DNA from: Saturnia japonica | Taxonomy: Eukaryota; Arthropoda; Insecta; Lepidoptera; Saturniidae | Direction: 5' to 3' | Length of the DNA stretch: 64,000 nt | Assembly: GCA_033032175.1 (NCBI GenBank) | Contig: CM065307.1 | Span: forward strand, 4,216,001-4,280,000 | Shown here: positions 43,522 to 54,558 of the stretch, piece by piece | Layout: each line of letters begins with the position of its first letter | How positions within the stretch are numbered: the stretch's first letter is position 1 | Made by a program: the position numbers and the translations under genes | The notes under the pieces: generated by a model | The model's database searches: none | Told to the model about the DNA's origin: nothing | Seen by the model: the letters and a program-made list of their open reading frames with translations, nothing else

Positions 43522-43760
43522 ACTAGCGATCGCTCTAAGCTCGAAATTCGACCTGCGACTGTTTGATCATAGACTATTTTTTGTTTGACATTTGTTTGGG
43601 GGATCATAGTTCAATGGCACTAGTCGGGTTAAGATTTACATTATTAATTTATTTCATTTAATACATTAGTAATAGATATCATAGATAAATCTTAGCTTTC
43701 TGCAGTCCTTCTCCATATAAACTTAAACATGCCAAATATCACAGCTTTCTAAACCAGAGA
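43522..43760 (-). mobile_element. Helitron-like copy, family D
   Basis: Starts actagcgatcgctctaagc (inverted CTAGT end); contains tagactattttttgtttgac, shared with 17527, 48894 and 59750. Right end eroded. Confidence 0.55.
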
Positions 43761-44189
43761 CGGAGGGACATTGTAAAACTATAAGGATTTATTGTTCACT
43801 ACGAAACCATACAAATTCGTAATTCTACATTTAATTAAAAAGACCGTTAGTAAAATATACATAAAGATTTCTACTACGTGAGAAAGATCTCAGGCTTATT
43901 GGAATTAATGGGCTCAATGTCTAACCAAAATGTTTAATAAATATTTGAAATACCTTATTAATGTCAAACAGAATTAATGAAAAGATAATTATGCTCCCGG
44001 GGAATTCACTGTCTAAATGAAAATCAAAAGGCAAGGGAATTGAAAAAGAAAAATGAGTGAAATTTATGATGGATACATCCGCGCTGGGAATTCTCAGCTC
44101 TTTCAGTTCACGATTTCAAATTTGATTTTCCTTATAAGAAGTAAAATAAATTTGAATTAAGTTAAATTTTCCGTTTTTTAACCACTGAA
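43761..44189. other. no recognisable feature
   Basis: AT-rich; nothing identified. Confidence 0.4.
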
Positions 44190-44370
44190 GCAAACACGGT
44201 TATAAGTTTAATATGTATGCTGTGTGTCTGTCTGTAGCCACGTAGCTTCCAAACGGCTGAACTGATTTTGATATATTTTTTTGTTTGAACTGTGACTTGA
44301 TCGAGAGTGTTTGTAGCTGTTATTTAATAAATCTGTTCAGTCGTTTGAAGATTATCAGCTCTTTTCTAGT
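44190..44370 (+). repeat. interspersed repeat, unclassified
   Basis: 'aagcaaacacggttataag...tgtgtgtctgtctgtagcc...aacggctgaactgattttgata' is of the type common in lepidopteran repeats; class unknown. Confidence 0.35.
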
Positions 44371-44929
44371 TGATGGATGGGTGTGAGCATCTTCCAAAGG
44401 TCTGATCGAGTCGAAATATAGTATTCTGTTACTTCAACGATATTTAAAGAACACTGTTACCTTGACCTGATACTGCATCATCATTTGAAGTCTCTTGTTT
44501 GGACTCCTTGACTCATTGGAGCTTTCCATCAAGTCGCCTTTCAAACAACAAAAAAACTAAATAAAATTTGCTTCAGACATTTGAGAGACACAATGCCTCA
44601 TACAGACACAGAAACATATTTTAAACGCAAAATATTCCTCTGTTTGTGCGAAGAAAAAAAAAACGAATCGATTAACCGAAAAATATAGAAAAATATATCT
44701 AAAACGAATTATGTCAATTTAGAATCTCCGATGTGAAAATTTCTGTGCTAACTTTCCGTTAACTTTGAACTCGTTAATCATGAAAAATCTGTTCATGATC
44801 CAAATAAGAATCAATTAATCATAAGAAAATTATAATTCTCATTGGAAAAAAAAATTTAGTGTACCTCGCAATATTAACGTGTTTAATAAATACCGTATTT
44901 TTTATACTAGCTAACCAACATGATTGCAT

Positions 44930-45240
44930 AGCATCTGATGGTAAAAACGGTACAGTCTACAAACAACGGCGACCGTCGGTGACATAAATTACATAGCAAG
45001 TCGTCGATGCCATGCTGGCCTACTAAAATGCATCTTCACTCCTTGTGTGAAGGCCTCAATATCATAGGAAGGAGAGAACAAGTTGGTTGGTAGACTATTT
45101 TATGTCAGCACAATTTGGCAAAGGAAAAGGGAAAGGCAAGAATTTGTGTTTGTTTCTGCCGTGATGGGCGCTACCGTGTAGCTATGGCTTCGTAGACCAG
45201 TCTGCGTAGTTCTGTAGTGAAAAGGAGATGATGAGATAGG
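44930..45240. repeat. interspersed repeat, unclassified
   Basis: GC-richer block (gcatctgatggtaaaaacgg...caacggcgaccgtcgg...) resembling a lepidopteran SINE/MITE-type repeat; no tRNA boxes or TIRs found. Confidence 0.35.
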
Positions 45241-45299
45241 ATCAAACAATTCTTTACAGCAAGATATAGACGAAACTCGCTTAGCGTAGTATAGTATAA

Positions 45300-45722
45300 T
45301 CTATACTAATATTATAAAGCTGAAGAGTTTGTTTGTTTGGTCGAAAGCGCTGGAGCTACTGGTTTGAAAGAAAACATTTCTTTAGTGTTGGATAGCCCGT
45401 TTATTTAAAAAGGTTATAAGCTATATAACATCACGTTAAAAATGTTTCAAAAACGGGGAAATTTATTGCTTTTGAAAGCTTCCATTGCGTGCGCTGCGTA
45501 AATGGTTAAAGTTACGCAATAAATATGTGCAACGAAATTGTTTTTCTTAAAAGTTCTAAATAAAAGTCCACGATAGCATATGTCTATTTTTTAAGGTTGA
45601 CTCAATATAACCTTTTTTATTTTAATAAAATTTGTTCTAAAATAATTACATATTAATTTCGAAGTTGTTTTTATAAACATGGGATTAATAATCCTTATAG
45701 AAAAAAATATATTATTCATCAC
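45300..45722 (+). mobile_element. Helitron-like copy with intact 5' end
   Basis: Begins TCTATACTAATATTATAAA at 45300, the 5' TC-type start of lepidopteran Helitron-like elements, then gtttgtttgg and the body related to 11582-12213. No 3' hairpin/CTAGT was found, so probably 3'-truncated. Confidence 0.6.
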
Positions 45723-48345
45723 AAGTATTTCATTTTGAACAAAATTACCCTTTACATTAATTGATTTCAATGAATATAACAGTTTTAAAATAACTCTGCA
45801 GCAAAATAATGATCAAGTACCGCATTTTTATTATGCAGAATGATGCTAATGCGAATGGTGCTCAAATGGTTCGTAGATAAAACAAAGAAAGTTTCAGCTC
45901 CTTTAGAATTGTATTACAGGTGCCCACTTTCTCTAACCACTCTCTCTTTTTCTCACCTAGGTGACGTTGACGAAGTTGCGAGGGTCAGCTGGTATCTATT
46001 AAAAATTAAAATCATCCAAGTGAAGCCACGGTGGAATTACGTATTCAGTAAACAAATTAGATTATCTAATAAACTAACTCGATCCCACATTATACGTTTG
46101 TTTAGCTGTCGGTTTGCGGATTGCAAGCCAGGCGTTGTTTGTGGCTCAGGTAATATATATGCGGTACAAATTAGTTAAGCATTTAATTATCGTTGCCGCA
46201 TTAACACGTACATAAATTTGTATTTATATTTATATCACCAGATAATTGTACGAATCGTTATTTCAATCTAGTGAGATTGTTAACACTGTCGGTAGATATT
46301 TATATGTCACTGCAGCATGTAACTATAAAAAATAACGCCAGTAAAATAATTGACAGATTTACAAAAAATGCGATCTTAAAAGTTCAATTTCATAAATACT
46401 ATTTTCCGCAGTGTGAAAATTTTTGTTTAGTCTAATAGAGTGATCTAACTATAAAAAAAATTGGAGTCTGAACTCGACGGTAGCGATTCTAAACCTGAGC
46501 CATAACTTCCCCTATAGGTTGATTTTTGTGAATTTTCGTTTTTCTTTAATTACAACCTACTTCGTTACTTTTTATGGTATTTAAATCTAGAGTAGAACAA
46601 AATAATAAAATCAAGAAAAAGGTTATTCATTTTATTAATCGTACGAATAGAAAACTAATCGAACGCTATGGTACATTTCATTTATTAGTTTCTTTTGCAA
46701 TTTCAAATAAAAATATATATCAATGTAATTCCTTCATTTTTACTACAGCAACCCGCAACAGAGAATATTGTTTGAAATAATGAATCCTGTTGTTTGGTAA
46801 CATTCATTCAATAATTGAAGTATTCCGGATTGCGATCTCAATTGTTATTAGTTTGTTTTTGAAGTGAAAACTTCTTTAGCTGCGTTGAGCGATTTTTGGT
46901 AGGCTCGACATACTCGTGACGTATTGCGCTTGCATCAGACTAGCGACGCGTAGTATAGCGACCTGTGTATATTTATAAGCATATATACATTAATAAATTG
47001 TATATACTGGACTGTATCATATGCGTGTTTGACTTTCATGGATGAGTAAAGTCTTGTAATTTCGCGACACCGATAATATAATCTGGAATAATCCAGAGTA
47101 TGAGTAATTGATTAAAAAATTCAAAATTGACTTTTCACTTCTGTCGGAAATCCTTATAGATACCTCATGTTTTTTTTTTATTATCTTATTTACACAGGTT
47201 AGACAACCCGCAACTGATTTAAAGCATAATCGGTAATCGATAATAAATATTTAGCTCTAAAAAATAATCGATAATCATAAAATCAATTTCTAGTTTTAAT
47301 TATACATCTCTAAAATAAACATTTGGCATGTGTTATGCAAGCCTTTTAACGAGGAAATAAGACTAACTTTTTAATGTGTCCTTTTTATAGGTTATTATTC
47401 TACAGTACACCGATCATTTGGCAACTAAATTCTTTATCGTGTATTTGTCACACTTGAAATTGGCAAAATTGTCTACATAGGCAGAAAGCCAAAATTAAAA
47501 AATAAATAAAAGACTAACTTTTCTTTCTGTGAGTACTTTAAAAATGAATTGACGTAATTCTCAAACCGTCTAAATTTCGGAAGTGTTAAAATTGATTAAT
47601 GGAAGTTACCCTTAAAAATTCGTGTGTTCAACTCCCGGAATACTTTTACCGAATTAATTTTCTCATTTTTTTCCACGTAATAAAACGATAAGTTCTCAAA
47701 GTTCGCAAGTAACGTGATTCATAAGGACTTTCCTTTCATAATTACGCGGTCTGAAGTGAATTTGTGATTTAAATTTTTCACGATCTTGACAAGGGAGGAG
47801 GGGAATATGGAAATTAACTAATTCAAAATTTAAATTGTGAGAAATTTTTCAAGAAACTCATTAGAAAAATATATGTGATTCTATTTAGCTGTTTTTTAGC
47901 TATTTAGTCTTAATTTGCTTGGTATTTTTTATCTTCAAGGGTTAGTGTTTGATAATGGTTAAGTGACAACGTAGTCTTAGAGTTCTTTTATAACAGTATA
48001 TTGGCAAACAAGCGTGGGGTCCGAATGATTGAAGAAGTGTAACATGCTCATTCCCGACCTTTTAAAAATCACTTCCCATCTGAAGAACCTCATACTGTAC
48101 CTACTCATCTAGGAAAATGTAAGGACTGAATTCAATGAAATTTGGAATGGTCGTAGTTTTATAGACTGAAAATATATTTAGGATGCATTTTTATATATAT
48201 GGACATTGTTATGGTCTATAAATTGCGTTTAGGTTATGTACATATAATAAAAATGTATGTATATGTAATTTTTATATATATTTTGAATATTTCGTGAAAT
48301 AATTTGAAGAGATACCAAATCATTCCAAATTATGTTATAGATGGC
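45723..48345. other. no recognisable gene
   Basis: 2.6 kb of AT-rich DNA. ORFs of 112 codons (45840) and 68 codons (46574) show no domain or conserved pattern. A GC-richer patch lies at about 46900-46970. Confidence 0.4.
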
Positions 48346-48832
48346 GCTGTACGGTTTGGTTTAAATTATCATGAAATTGATTTTAAATTTATTGACACAC
48401 ATAAGTAAATTTTCTGTAAGCACTTTTATTAATAATTTATTATTTTCCAATGTTTTTAGATAGATGTTAACATTATTTTTAAATGTTTAAAATAATTAAA
48501 AATATCTAGTTGTTCGTAATTGTCTATGATAGATGGCGCTGTTTGGTGTTTGCGCTATCAAGTTTTTTTTTATTAAATTACACTAAACAGACAAGCATTA
48601 TTATTCACTGGATATTGACGGTTTATAAAAATAAAGTTATTAAATAAAATTAGCTTTTCATAAGGGACGGTTAACATCTAAAATGATTTTAGTTGGTTAT
48701 ATCCAAAGCTTGTACCGCTCAAATACCGTAAGGTGGAGATTGCGGTGAGGGAAGGTTCATATTTATTTACTGTTTTTCATACACGAAATATACCAAGCGG
48801 ACGAGTTCATGGGCACAGGTAGTAAACAATAA
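48346..48832 (+). mobile_element. Helitron-like copy, family A
   Basis: Second copy of the 1449-1962 family, including tatagatggcgctg start, tttggtgtttgcgctatcaag and the eroded terminal hairpin. Confidence 0.5.
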
Positions 48833-48893
48833 TTATGTAGTCCACGTGAATTTTAAAATATTCAATATACATAATATTGATGTCTTTATAAAA

Positions 48894-49205
48894 ACTAGTG
48901 ATCGCCTTAAGCTCGAAGTTCGACCAGTGAATTTTTGATCATAGACTATTTTCTGTTTGACATTTACAGTATTCATAAACAATGAGTATTATCTACATCA
49001 CTTGCTGTCACTTTTCGTTGAGTGACAATGTCAATATTTCGGGGGTTTAATTTAAATGGCACTGGTCGGTTATTATATTAATTTATTTAATTTAATATAT
49101 TAGCAATAGATATTATAGATGAATTGTAGCTTTCTGCACTCCTTCTCCATATAAAATATAACCATGCCAAATTTCAGTCTTCTGTGCACGCAATAAGCTT
49201 AAAAT
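48894..49205 (-). mobile_element. Helitron-like copy, family D
   Basis: Starts actagtgatcgccttaagc; internal 'catagactattttctgtttg' and 'acttgctgtcacttttcgtt' match 59750-60063 inverted; ends near gtgcacgcaata. Confidence 0.6.
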
Positions 49206-49621
49206 TGTACCGAAATCTTTTGCTTCACTTATTACTAAATAGATGACAAACAAAAAACATCACAAAAAATAAAACCGCGAAAGTCCTTACGTCGAACGAC
49301 ATTTGCTACTGACGTATGGCAATATTCTATGCTATTAATCAATTTTGTTCCCCTCTCGCGTCCCGCAACCATAGGCACGCTTACGTCAGCCTTCTTAAAG
49401 CTAGCCACATGAGCATTTGAAAATGCCAGGCTACCCTACTATGGTTTCATCACGATGTTTTCCTTTAATAAAACTCAGGTGAATTGGTATTCCTAAATCA
49501 CACAATATTCCCATCAATATGCCATTCATACCCATAGTGAAGTTTCACAGTCGTATCTCACTAATCGGAAAACATATTTTGGAGATGGATCACGTAACGC
49601 TATAGTGATCCATCAATTCAC

Positions 49622-49735
49622 ACGAATAGATTTTTTTTTTTTTGAACTGACTACACTGTTAGCCTTATGGGCCCTATCCAAAAACAGAGCCGCTGCGGCT
49701 TTTACAGCTTCACCGGACTTGGAGACGAATAGATT
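49622..49735 (-). mobile_element. ~90-nt retroposon, minus orientation
   Basis: Body 49633-49724 between 11-bp repeats ACGAATAGATT (49622-49632 and 49725-49735). On the minus strand it reads ctcCAAGTCCGG...AAAGCCGC-A-GCGGCT...gtagtc plus A-run, the same 5' boundary as the copy at 15211-15320. The 66-67-codon ORFs here are by-products. Confidence 0.75.
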
Positions 49736-49933
49736 CCCATTTTTACTTGATATACGAAAAGCCAAAGAGCTTTCATGCATATTTGCCTCACTGTGGGCAA
49801 AATGACGTTCTTTCATTAAATATTATCTGGCTCGGCAGACGTTTTTTTCCTGAAAACTTACCAGGACTGTAATATCGTTCGAATCTTGAGTTCATAAAAA
49901 ATATAATAGAAAAAAAACAACAACATCAACATA

Positions 49934-50176
49934 CCATCACGCCTGTATCCCCTAAGGGTTTATGTAGAGGTGTACTAAATTTATACCTACAGTTTGCCAG
50001 GTAGGTTTTTAGTTTCCATGTAATAGGAGGCGAGCCTATTGCCATTAACCGGGCACAAAGACAAACTCTGAGCTGCTACTGAGACTTTCATAGAAAAACC
50101 AAATAACACTTTTTGCTCTACCTGGGAATCGAACCCACGACCTCGAGTTTATCAGTCGCGTAGGCTAATGAGGAAG
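49934..50176 (-). repeat. tRNA-derived SINE, family 1, minus orientation
   Basis: Reverse complement of the 23035-23295 family: inverted B box 'GGGAATCGAACCC' (about 50127) and inverted A box in 'cgtaggctaatg' (about 50158-50170), with the body words 'atagaaaaaccaaataacac' and 'attgccattaaccgggcac'. Confidence 0.8.
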
Positions 50177-50457
50177 ATATAGCAAAAAAATCAAATTGTT
50201 CTTTCCCTAAAACACTTAAGTTAAGTGACGCACTTTATAATAACGACACGAATTTTATTTTTAATGATATACATAATAAATAGGCCGGGGAAAAAGTGTT
50301 TACACATAACGTAGGTATAAACTTGTTATAAAATTTCTTTGGCTGTACTACTTGTATCTGGCTGGTTTTCGTAACATTAAAAAGGTTAACATTTAAAATA
50401 AAATAAATAAAAAAAGTAGTTTTCCGCAATTTTTAATTTGTTTTTCTTTTTGTAAAA

Positions 50458-52860
50458 ATGAGTAAATCTAATGAACAAATTAACATTTGACAATGAACAA
50501 CGAACATTTTAAAATATGTTTACAAAAAAGGCAATAATGCAACTCAATCAGCGAAAAAAATTTGTGATATTTATGGACCTAATGCAGTGTCCGTAAGAGT
50601 ATTTGGTTCAAAGGTTTTCAGTCCGGAAATTTTGATGTTAAAGATGCACCTTACTCTGGTCGCCCCCTTATGAATAAAATGGACGCCATTTTTGAAAAAG
50701 TGGAGCAAGATCAGCATATCAGTATTTACGATGTAGCTGAAGAACTGGAAATTGATCACAAAACTGTTTTAACCCATTTGAAGAAAGCTGGCTATACCAA
50801 AAAGCTTGATATTTGGGAGTCACACGAGCTCACTGAAAGAAACTTAATGAACCGTGTACTCATTTGCTATTCATTATTGAGACGTAATGAAACCGAGCCG
50901 TTTTTGAAGAGATTGATAACTGGTCATGAAAAGTGGATCACGTACAATAAGAACGTGTGAAAAAGGTCGACCAGGCTTCACAGACTGTGGCTAAACCGTT
51001 TTTTTTTTTTTTGTTAACGTGGAGTGGAAAACCCGTCATGGGTACACACTTGCCCGGGGGGACGAGTGGTCTCCTTTGGTTCGGCTAGGGTGGCGGGAGT
51101 TGACGGATAAACCGCCTCCTCCGGCCACCCCTTCGTCCTTGGCGGAGAGGGCCGCTCAGGGGATCCCCTCGCGTACCCTCTCCGCAGCCTCCTTCTGCGA
51201 GATGAATTCCTCGCAGAAGGAGGCCATCTCCGTCCATGCGGTCTCGCTGCCGAGCATGGCTTTTACCACACTCGGCAGCGAGAGGTCTCCTCCAACAACT
51301 ACGGCCAGAGTGCGGCGCTGCTCCACCCACGCAGCACACTCAGAGAGAGGTCAGGTCCCACGGCGGGGTGCCGGCAAGAGCACAGGCTGCCCCCGCAGAC
51401 ACCGATCTGTACCCACGAATGACCCTCAGCGCCACGACCCGCTGCGTAGCACGCAACACGCCTCGATTCGTGGCGCTAAGGGCATCCAACCAGATCGGTG
51501 CCCCGTAGACGGCCATGCTCCGCACTACCCCAGAAAATAAACGGCGACAGCTCGCGCCCGGCCCCCCCGAGTTCGGAAGAAGCCGGCCGAGAGCCGATAT
51601 TTCATCTGGGCCCCAACCCAGACCCTTATGCTCTCTACATATATGTGGGCCCCAGGAGGCGGCCCACACCGAGGCCCATAAAAAAGTAGGGCTTCGGTCT
51701 TCTCCGCCGCCACCCTAAGGCCCAGCGACTTTATGCGCCTGACCACGAGGGCAGCGCCTTCTGTGGCCAGGCGCGCCACTTTTTCGTACGATCCCCCCCG
51801 GGCCACGACTAGGGTGTCGTCCGCGTAGCATAGCAAGCGAATCCCCGAAGGGAGCGCTACGCGGAGCACCCAGTTGTAGCCCATGTTCCACAGGAGCGGC
51901 CCCAACACCGACCCCTGTGGAACACCACACCCGACGTGCCGCCGGACCACACTACCCCTCCCATCTACGAAGGCGACCTCCCTGCCCTGGAGGTAGTCCC
52001 CCAACAGCTGCCGCCAACAACCTACCTCCCTCCTCGGCCGCCTCCGCAGACCACTCCTTCAGGGTGGAGAGGGCGTCCAGCGTTGAACGCCCTCTCCGGA
52101 AACCGAACTGCCGGTCCGAAAGTACCGGCCCAACTTCCTCCATGTGCCGGACGACACGAGACGCCAGAATGCGCTCCAGCATCTTCCCCGTGTCGTCCAG
52201 CAGCACTAAAGGCCGGTACGAGGACGGGCAGTCCGGGGGGCGACCCTCCTTCCCCAGAAGGCAGAGTCGCCCCATCTTCCAGAGCTTCGGGAACCGTCCA
52301 ACCGACAAACATCGGTTGAATAGCTCCCGAAGCTCTCCCCCCATGTGGTCCAGCGCCACACTTAACAGCCGGCCCGGAACTCCGTCCGGGCCTGGCACTG
52401 TGGCTAAACCTGGGCTGACTCGAAATAAGGTGATGCTGTGTGTATGGTGGGACTGGAAGGGCATTGTTCATTATGAGCTTTTACCGCCCGGCAAAACCAT
52501 CGATTCGGATCTCTACTGCCAACAATTGATAAAATTAAAGGAAGCAGTTGACAGAAAGCGGCCGGAATTGACCAACAGGAAGGGTGTGGTCTTTCATCAC
52601 GATAACGCTAGACCACACATATCTTTAGCCACTCAGCAAAAATTAAGAGAGTTTGGCTTGGAGGTGTTAGTACATCCACCATATAGCCCTGAAAATGCAC
52701 CTTCAGATTTTCACCTGTTTCGGTCTCTTCAGAATTCTTAAGGTTCTATAAGGTTAACATCAAGAGAGGACTGCCAAAACTATTTGTCGCGTTTTTTCCC
52801 AAAGTTTCTACAGCAACGGGATCATGTCTCTACATACAAAATGGCAGAAAGCCATTGAAC
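50458..52860 (+). pseudogene. mariner transposase, interrupted and mutated
   Basis: The N-terminal HTH ('KKGNNATQSAKKICDIYG', about 50530) and second HTH ('VAEELEIDHKTVLTHLKKAG', about 50730) are followed by the DDE core. Asp1 is replaced by His: 'TGHEKWI' instead of TGDEKW (about 50925). Asp2 is in 'FHHDNARPH' (about 52600) and Asp3 in 'YSPENAPSDFHLF' (about 52700); the spacing is exactly 34. The frame is shifted before and after and is split at 50997/52397 by the R1-clade element. Inactive. Confidence 0.85.
50984..52410 (-). mobile_element. R1-clade non-LTR retrotransposon copy 2, internally deleted
   Basis: Body about 50998-52396 on the minus strand, flanked by the 14-bp repeat ACTGTGGCTAAACC (50984-50997, 52397-52410), which is mariner sequence. 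Same family as 7062-8630, with the same 3' end before the A-run (T-run on + at 50999). It starts at 'PGPDGVPGRLL' of the RT. Internal deletions remove the motif A region, part of the region after 'GAQMKY', about 120 codons before 'SECAAWVEQRR', and most of the 3' UTR. YADD remains ('CYADDTLVVA', about 51830). Confidence 0.85.
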
Positions 52861-52957
52861 AAAACGGACATATATACTGTAAATAAATGTAAATAAACTT
52901 TGAAAAAATGTCTTGAGTTTTCATATAAAAATGCGAAGAAACTTTTTCCCCGACCTA

Positions 52958-53391
52958 ATAGATTAACAATATTTTTTTAAAGTGTATATTTAAATGACCT
53001 AGTAGAACCTGTATCACAGTCGTTAACTTCTCAAAGACTTGGTCTAATGTAGTTGAAAGTAGTATAAGATAGGTAAATTAAATATCAAAACAAACGACCT
53101 GAAAACTCATCACAATGATGGCTGACGAAAAGAAATAAGAGTTTTTTCACTAAAAATAATATCCAAGACAATCTTGTAAGCACGGCACGATAACGTTCAT
53201 TTTAAAGTGTATGCAAATGACGTCTAGTTAAGTTTGGAGCAACCCTAATGAAGACAATGAAGAGAATACTTGTTTTCACGAGATAAGATCTCCGTGTAGC
53301 GAACGTGAAGGGAGCTTTATAACACGGTACAATGTTTTACAAATTCCACTTAATATTACTTGTATAACAACTTACCGGCTTTATTAAGTAA
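52958..53391. other. no recognisable feature
   Basis: AT-rich; nothing identified. Confidence 0.4.
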
Positions 53392-53735
53392 CTAGTGACC
53401 CGAAAAATGTTGTTCTGCCCTTCAATCTGACCATAGCGCCACCTGTCTCGATTTTCTTGCTTGAAAACTTTTCCAGGGCCTAACGACCAAAAAAGAAAAT
53501 AACGCATATCCATCTTTTGAATCGTGAGTTATGTTTTTGAGTTCAGATAAAAATACGATGCCAAAAGGACGTTCAGTTTTTCCAGAATTTGAACATTTTT
53601 CGGGGAAGTTTTCATATTTTGCTCACATAAAAATGTAATACACACAAAATATCCAAATTGGTCCAGCCATTACTCAAGTGATGCGTTTACCAACGAACAG
53701 CATTTTATTTTTATTTATATATATATATAAGTACA
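53392..53735 (-). mobile_element. interspersed repeat, Helitron-like minus orientation
   Basis: Starts actagtgacccgaaaaatgttg and ends 'aattggtccagccattactcaagtgatgcg...' with a TA-repeat (tatatatatat), a common arthropod repeat arrangement; CTAGT-type end inverted at the left. Confidence 0.45.
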
Positions 53736-54311
53736 TAAGTAAATCAAATAAATACTCGGATGACTTCCTCACTTATCTGATCCGAAAGTCCTCCTGGTTC
53801 GGCAGCACGAAAGCAAAACCTTCTCTCATTAGCGGGGACCGCTTATCATCTGGTTACCGCATGGTTGTTCGTCAACATCGTGGCAGAAAAAAAAATAATG
53901 TAATAACACCTTTCATATACTCTTTGCCTATAAATATGTAAATTCTCATGGGAGTCCTTATTTAAAGTGCGTCAAAGCCCACGTACGGGCGGCCGGCTTA
54001 ACTTTAGTTAAATTTCAGGAATATTTTAATTAAATCAATACCAAGAACTTTACCACTGGTATCTATCAGGTAAATTAATAGTCCTAATGAATAAGCTTTC
54101 ATCGACATAAACATATTAAATATTTCCATGAACTGAAAGCCCATGTTACTTCGAACAATTCGCAACAGTAATTGTATCTATAGATTAATTATAACTGTTG
54201 TTTATATAATTAAATATAAATGGCTGGTCTGTTAACTATAACAATTAAAAAGTAATAACAAAACCCTTCATTATGATTGCCGTTTATTTTATTAACGCAT
54301 GCATTTGTATG
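53736..54311. other. no recognisable feature
   Basis: An 87-codon ORF overlaps the preceding repeat and carries no domain. Confidence 0.35.
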
Positions 54312-54558
54312 AAGCAATGATAGTTTAGTGGTAGCGTGTATGGACATCGCGTCGATCAAGGTGAGTTCGAATCCCTGCAATGGGCCTGAGCTTTCTGTCA
54401 AGAAAAACATCTCGATGAAACCATAGCATGGCGGTGGGTTATTTTCGCGCCCGGCTAACTACCACCATCATGTTGAAAATCTGCCGCCTAGATTCTGTAG
54501 GTGTGGTCCGGCACCTGTAATTGAGAACCAGTTACATCATAACTAACATAACATAAAG
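54312..54558 (+). repeat. tRNA-derived SINE, family 2
   Basis: A box 'TAGTTTAGTGGTAG' (about 54330) and B box 'GAGTTCGAATCCC' (about 54363) followed by a body (gcccggctaactaccacc...gtggtccggcacctg) and an ACATAA-repeat tail (ctaacataacataaa). Different from family 1. Confidence 0.78.

Larger units (their letters stand above)
50281..52957 (+). mobile_element. mariner (DD34D) split by an R1-clade insertion
   Basis: TA at 50281-50282 and 52956-52957 bracket TIRs (GGCCGGGGAAAAAGT... left; ...ACTTTTTCCCCGACC right). Without the 1.4-kb insertion the element is about 1.26 kb, the normal mariner size. TIRs diverge after about 15 bases. Confidence 0.85.

Noticed and set aside
45840..46178. 112-codon ORF as a gene
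   Set aside because: No domain, no conserved pattern, AT-rich codons, and within the length expected by chance in 64 kb.
50984..52410. R1-clade copies as rDNA insertions
   Set aside because: Neither flank resembles 28S rRNA; one target is mariner sequence and the other anonymous DNA.
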